The notes under the pieces: generated by a model
What the model was told of the DNA's origin: nothing
Databases searched by the model: none
The model's input: only the letters and a program-made list of their open reading frames with translations
Made by a program: the position numbers and the translations under genes
Assembly (NCBI RefSeq): GCF_019550915.1
Contig: NZ_JAHWCI010000006.1
Location: 124,001-188,000, forward strand
Length of the DNA: 64,000 nt
Origin: Mumia sp. zg.B17
GTDB taxonomy: Bacteria > Actinomycetota > Actinomycetes > Propionibacteriales > Nocardioidaceae
Direction of reading: 5' to 3'
Shown here: positions 62,381 through 64,000 of the stretch, piece by piece
Numbering within the stretch: the first letter of the stretch is position 1
How the letters are laid out: each line of letters opens with the position of its first letter

Positions 62381-64000
62381 TTACGCGTCGATGCGGTCCG
62401 CGTCCAGCTCGTACGCTCCCTGGACGATGAACTCCTTGCGCGGCGCCACCTCGTTGCCCATGAGCAGCTCGAACACCGCGCTCGCCTCCTCGGCGTCGTC
62501 CACCGTGAGACGCCGGAGGGTGCGGCGCCTGGGATCCATCGTCGTCTCCTTGAGCTGGTCGGCGTCCATCTCACCGAGGCCCTTGTAGCGCTGGATCGGG
62601 TCCTTCCAGCGCAGGCCCTTCTTGGTGAGCTCGGCGAGCTTCCGCTGGAGCTCGGGGTCGGAGTAGGTGTAGACGTACTTGTCCATCCCCTTCTTGGGGT
62701 TCGACAGCTCGATCCGGTGCAGCGGCGGCACCGCGGAGTAGACGCGGCCCTCTTCGACGAGGTCGCGCATGTAGCGGAAGAACAGTGTTGCGAGGAGGCA
62801 TCGGATGTGGGCGCCGTCCGCATCCGCGTCGGCCATGAAGATGATCCGGCCGTAGCGCGCCTGCTCGGCGTCGAACGTGCGCCCCGACCCTGCGCCGACG
62901 ACCTGGATGATCGACGAGCACTCGGCGTTCTTGAGCATGTCGGCGATGGAGGACTTCTGGACGTTGAGGATCTTGCCGCGGATCGGCAGCAGCGCCTGGA
63001 AGTCCGACGAGCGGGCGGCCTTGGCCGTACCGAGCGCGGAGTCGCCCTCGACGATGAAGAGCTCAGTGCGGTCGTTGTCGTTGCTACGGCAGTCGGCCAA
63101 CTTGGCCGGGAGCGAGCTGGACTCCAGGGCGCTCTTGCGACGCTGCGTCTCGCGCTGCTGTCGGGCCATCTCGCGGGTGCGGGCGGCCGCGACGACCTTC
63201 TCCATGACGGCGCGCGCCTTGGCCTTGTGAGCGGTCTTGTTGGACGTCAGGAACGCCTTGAGCTCCTCGGAGACCACCTTGGCGACGATCCGGGTGACCG
63301 GCGGGGTCCCGAGGACCTCCTTGGTCTGCCCCTCGAACTGGGGCTCGGCCAGCCGGACCGTGACGACGGCCGTCATCCCCTCGAGGATGTCGTCCTTGAT
63401 GACGTCCTTGTCGTTGGCCTTGAGCTGGCGGTTGGCGCGCAGGACCTCGTTGAAGGTCTTGGTCAGCGCTCGCTCGAACCCGCTCACGTGCGTGCCGCCC
63501 TTGGGCGTGGCGATGATGTTGACGTAGGACCTGGTCACCGTCTCGTAGCCGGTCCCCCACCGCAGCGCGATGTCGACGCCGAGGTCGCGCTCGACGTCCT
63601 GGGGACTCATGTGGCCCTTGTCGTCGAGCAGCGGAACGGTCTCGGTGAAGTGCCCGCTGCCCGCCAGCCGCAGCACGTCCGAGACAGCGGGGTCGGGGGC
63701 GAGGAACTCGCAGAACTCCGTGATGCCTCCGTCGTGCTTGAACGACTCCTTGAGCGGCGCGTCGCCGCGCTCGTCGCGCAGCACGATCTCAAGACCCGGC
63801 ACCAGGAACGACGTCTGCCTGGCTCGGGCGACCAGCTCCTCGTACGAGAACTCCGCACCCTTGATGAAGATCTGGTGGTCCGCCCAGTAGCGGACGCGTG
63901 TGCCGGTCGTCGCCTTCTTGATGCGCCCGAGCTTGCGCAGTCCGCTTGAGGGCGTGAAGGGCGCGTCGGAACCCTCGCCGTCGAACGAGCCAGGTGCTCC
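62381..64000 (-). CDS. parE: DNA topoisomerase IV subunit B (ParE/GyrB family), 5' end outside window
   Basis: 539 residues of the C-terminal part are visible; the frame stays open to the right edge. The transducer and TOPRIM domains are present: IVEGDSALGTAKAARSSDFQ, LPIRGKILNVQKSS, DADADGAHIRCLLATLFFRY and the C-terminal RYKGLGEMDADQL. EGDSA and the DxDxD Asp cluster bind magnesium for cleavage. The ATPase domain lies outside. Proximity to parC supports topoisomerase IV, although gyrB/parE naming cannot be settled by eye. Confidence 0.9.
   Translation of the reverse strand, partial: GAPGSFDGEGSDAPFTPSSGLRKLGRIKKATTGTRVRYWADHQIFIKGAEFSYEELVARARQTSFLVPGLEIVLRDERGDAPLKESFKHDGGITEFCEFLAPDPAVSDVLRLAGSGHFTETVPLLDDKGHMSPQDVERDLGVDIALRWGTGYETVTRSYVNIIATPKGGTHVSGFERALTKTFNEVLRANRQLKANDKDVIKDDILEGMTAVVTVRLAEPQFEGQTKEVLGTPPVTRIVAKVVSEELKAFLTSNKTAHKAKARAVMEKVVAAARTREMARQQRETQRRKSALESSSLPAKLADCRSNDNDRTELFIVEGDSALGTAKAARSSDFQALLPIRGKILNVQKSSIADMLKNAECSSIIQVVGAGSGRTFDAEQARYGRIIFMADADADGAHIRCLLATLFFRYMRDLVEEGRVYSAVPPLHRIELSNPKKGMDKYVYTYSDPELQRKLAELTKKGLRWKDPIQRYKGLGEMDADQLKETTMDPRRRTLRRLTVDDAEEASAVFELLMGNEVAPRKEFIVQGAYELDADRIDA

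Overview
This is a 64 kb chromosomal window from a high-GC actinobacterium. The best guess is the Nocardioidaceae or a nearby Propionibacteriales lineage. This rests on strong G/C third-position bias, the coproporphyrin heme genes (hemE-cgoX-chdC), an APS-reductase type sulfur operon with a Cys-rich leader peptide, an LprG/P55-like lipoprotein-MFS pair, an LAL regulator and a ParC/ParE pair. No rRNA, tRNA, CRISPR array or recognisable transposase or integrase was seen.

Layout. (1) 1-4016: an unusual module. A HExxH metalloprotease, truncated by the left edge, overlaps an 800-residue protein with cationic amphipathic segments. A SARP/BTAD-type regulator is divergent from them. (2) 4080-9226: a PQQ/GSDH-like secreted beta-propeller, a CDF transporter, an amidase and a secreted M15-like peptidase. 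(3) 9298-11531: a small acquired-looking island holding a CmtR-like metal sensor, a CDF efflux protein, a deleted and frameshifted czcD remnant and a hemerythrin protein. Three copies of a short repeat mark it, the outer two being 14-bp inverted copies. (4) 11685-19032: an AidB-like dehydrogenase, a sulfur assimilation operon (Cys leader, sulfite reductase, zinc ribbon, CysH, sirohydrochlorin chelatase), an SDR-like protein, an unknown protein, and msrB flanked by inverted arrays of a 21-bp repeat. (5) 19033-22275 (minus): coproporphyrin heme genes. (6) 22347-29172: DUF3000, RNase D, a conserved hypothetical, a candidate structured RNA, a flavin disulfide reductase-like enzyme, a small secreted protein and a SecDF fusion. 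(7) 29281-36127 (minus): a lipoprotein, an SRPBCC/ATPase/metallophosphoesterase operon, and ribokinase with nucleoside hydrolase. (8) 36307-43528: a membrane protein, Tgt and a queuosine-precursor transporter, a flavoprotein reductase, an ATP-dependent DNA ligase, a YjbR-like protein and a small coupled ORF leading into a frameshifted membrane gene. (9) 43530-52923: an LAL regulator, rhodanese and thymidine kinase sharing a promoter core, an adenylate cyclase overlapping a REC-flavoprotein, and a phosphodiesterase-like enzyme with a DUF5998-like protein. (10) 52989-64000: a GNAT/acyl-CoA synthetase fusion, parC, VOC proteins, the lprG-MFS operon, a beta carbonic anhydrase and parE, which is cut by the right edge.

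Many starts carry a TANNNT box 6 or 7 nt upstream (usually exactly 6) with no room for a leader. Leaderless transcription therefore looks common, and I used this to choose several start codons. Other genes have clear AGGAGG-type ribosome sites, and operon genes are commonly joined by 4-bp ATGA/GTGA overlaps. All function calls come from reading the sequence and recalling families; no search was run.
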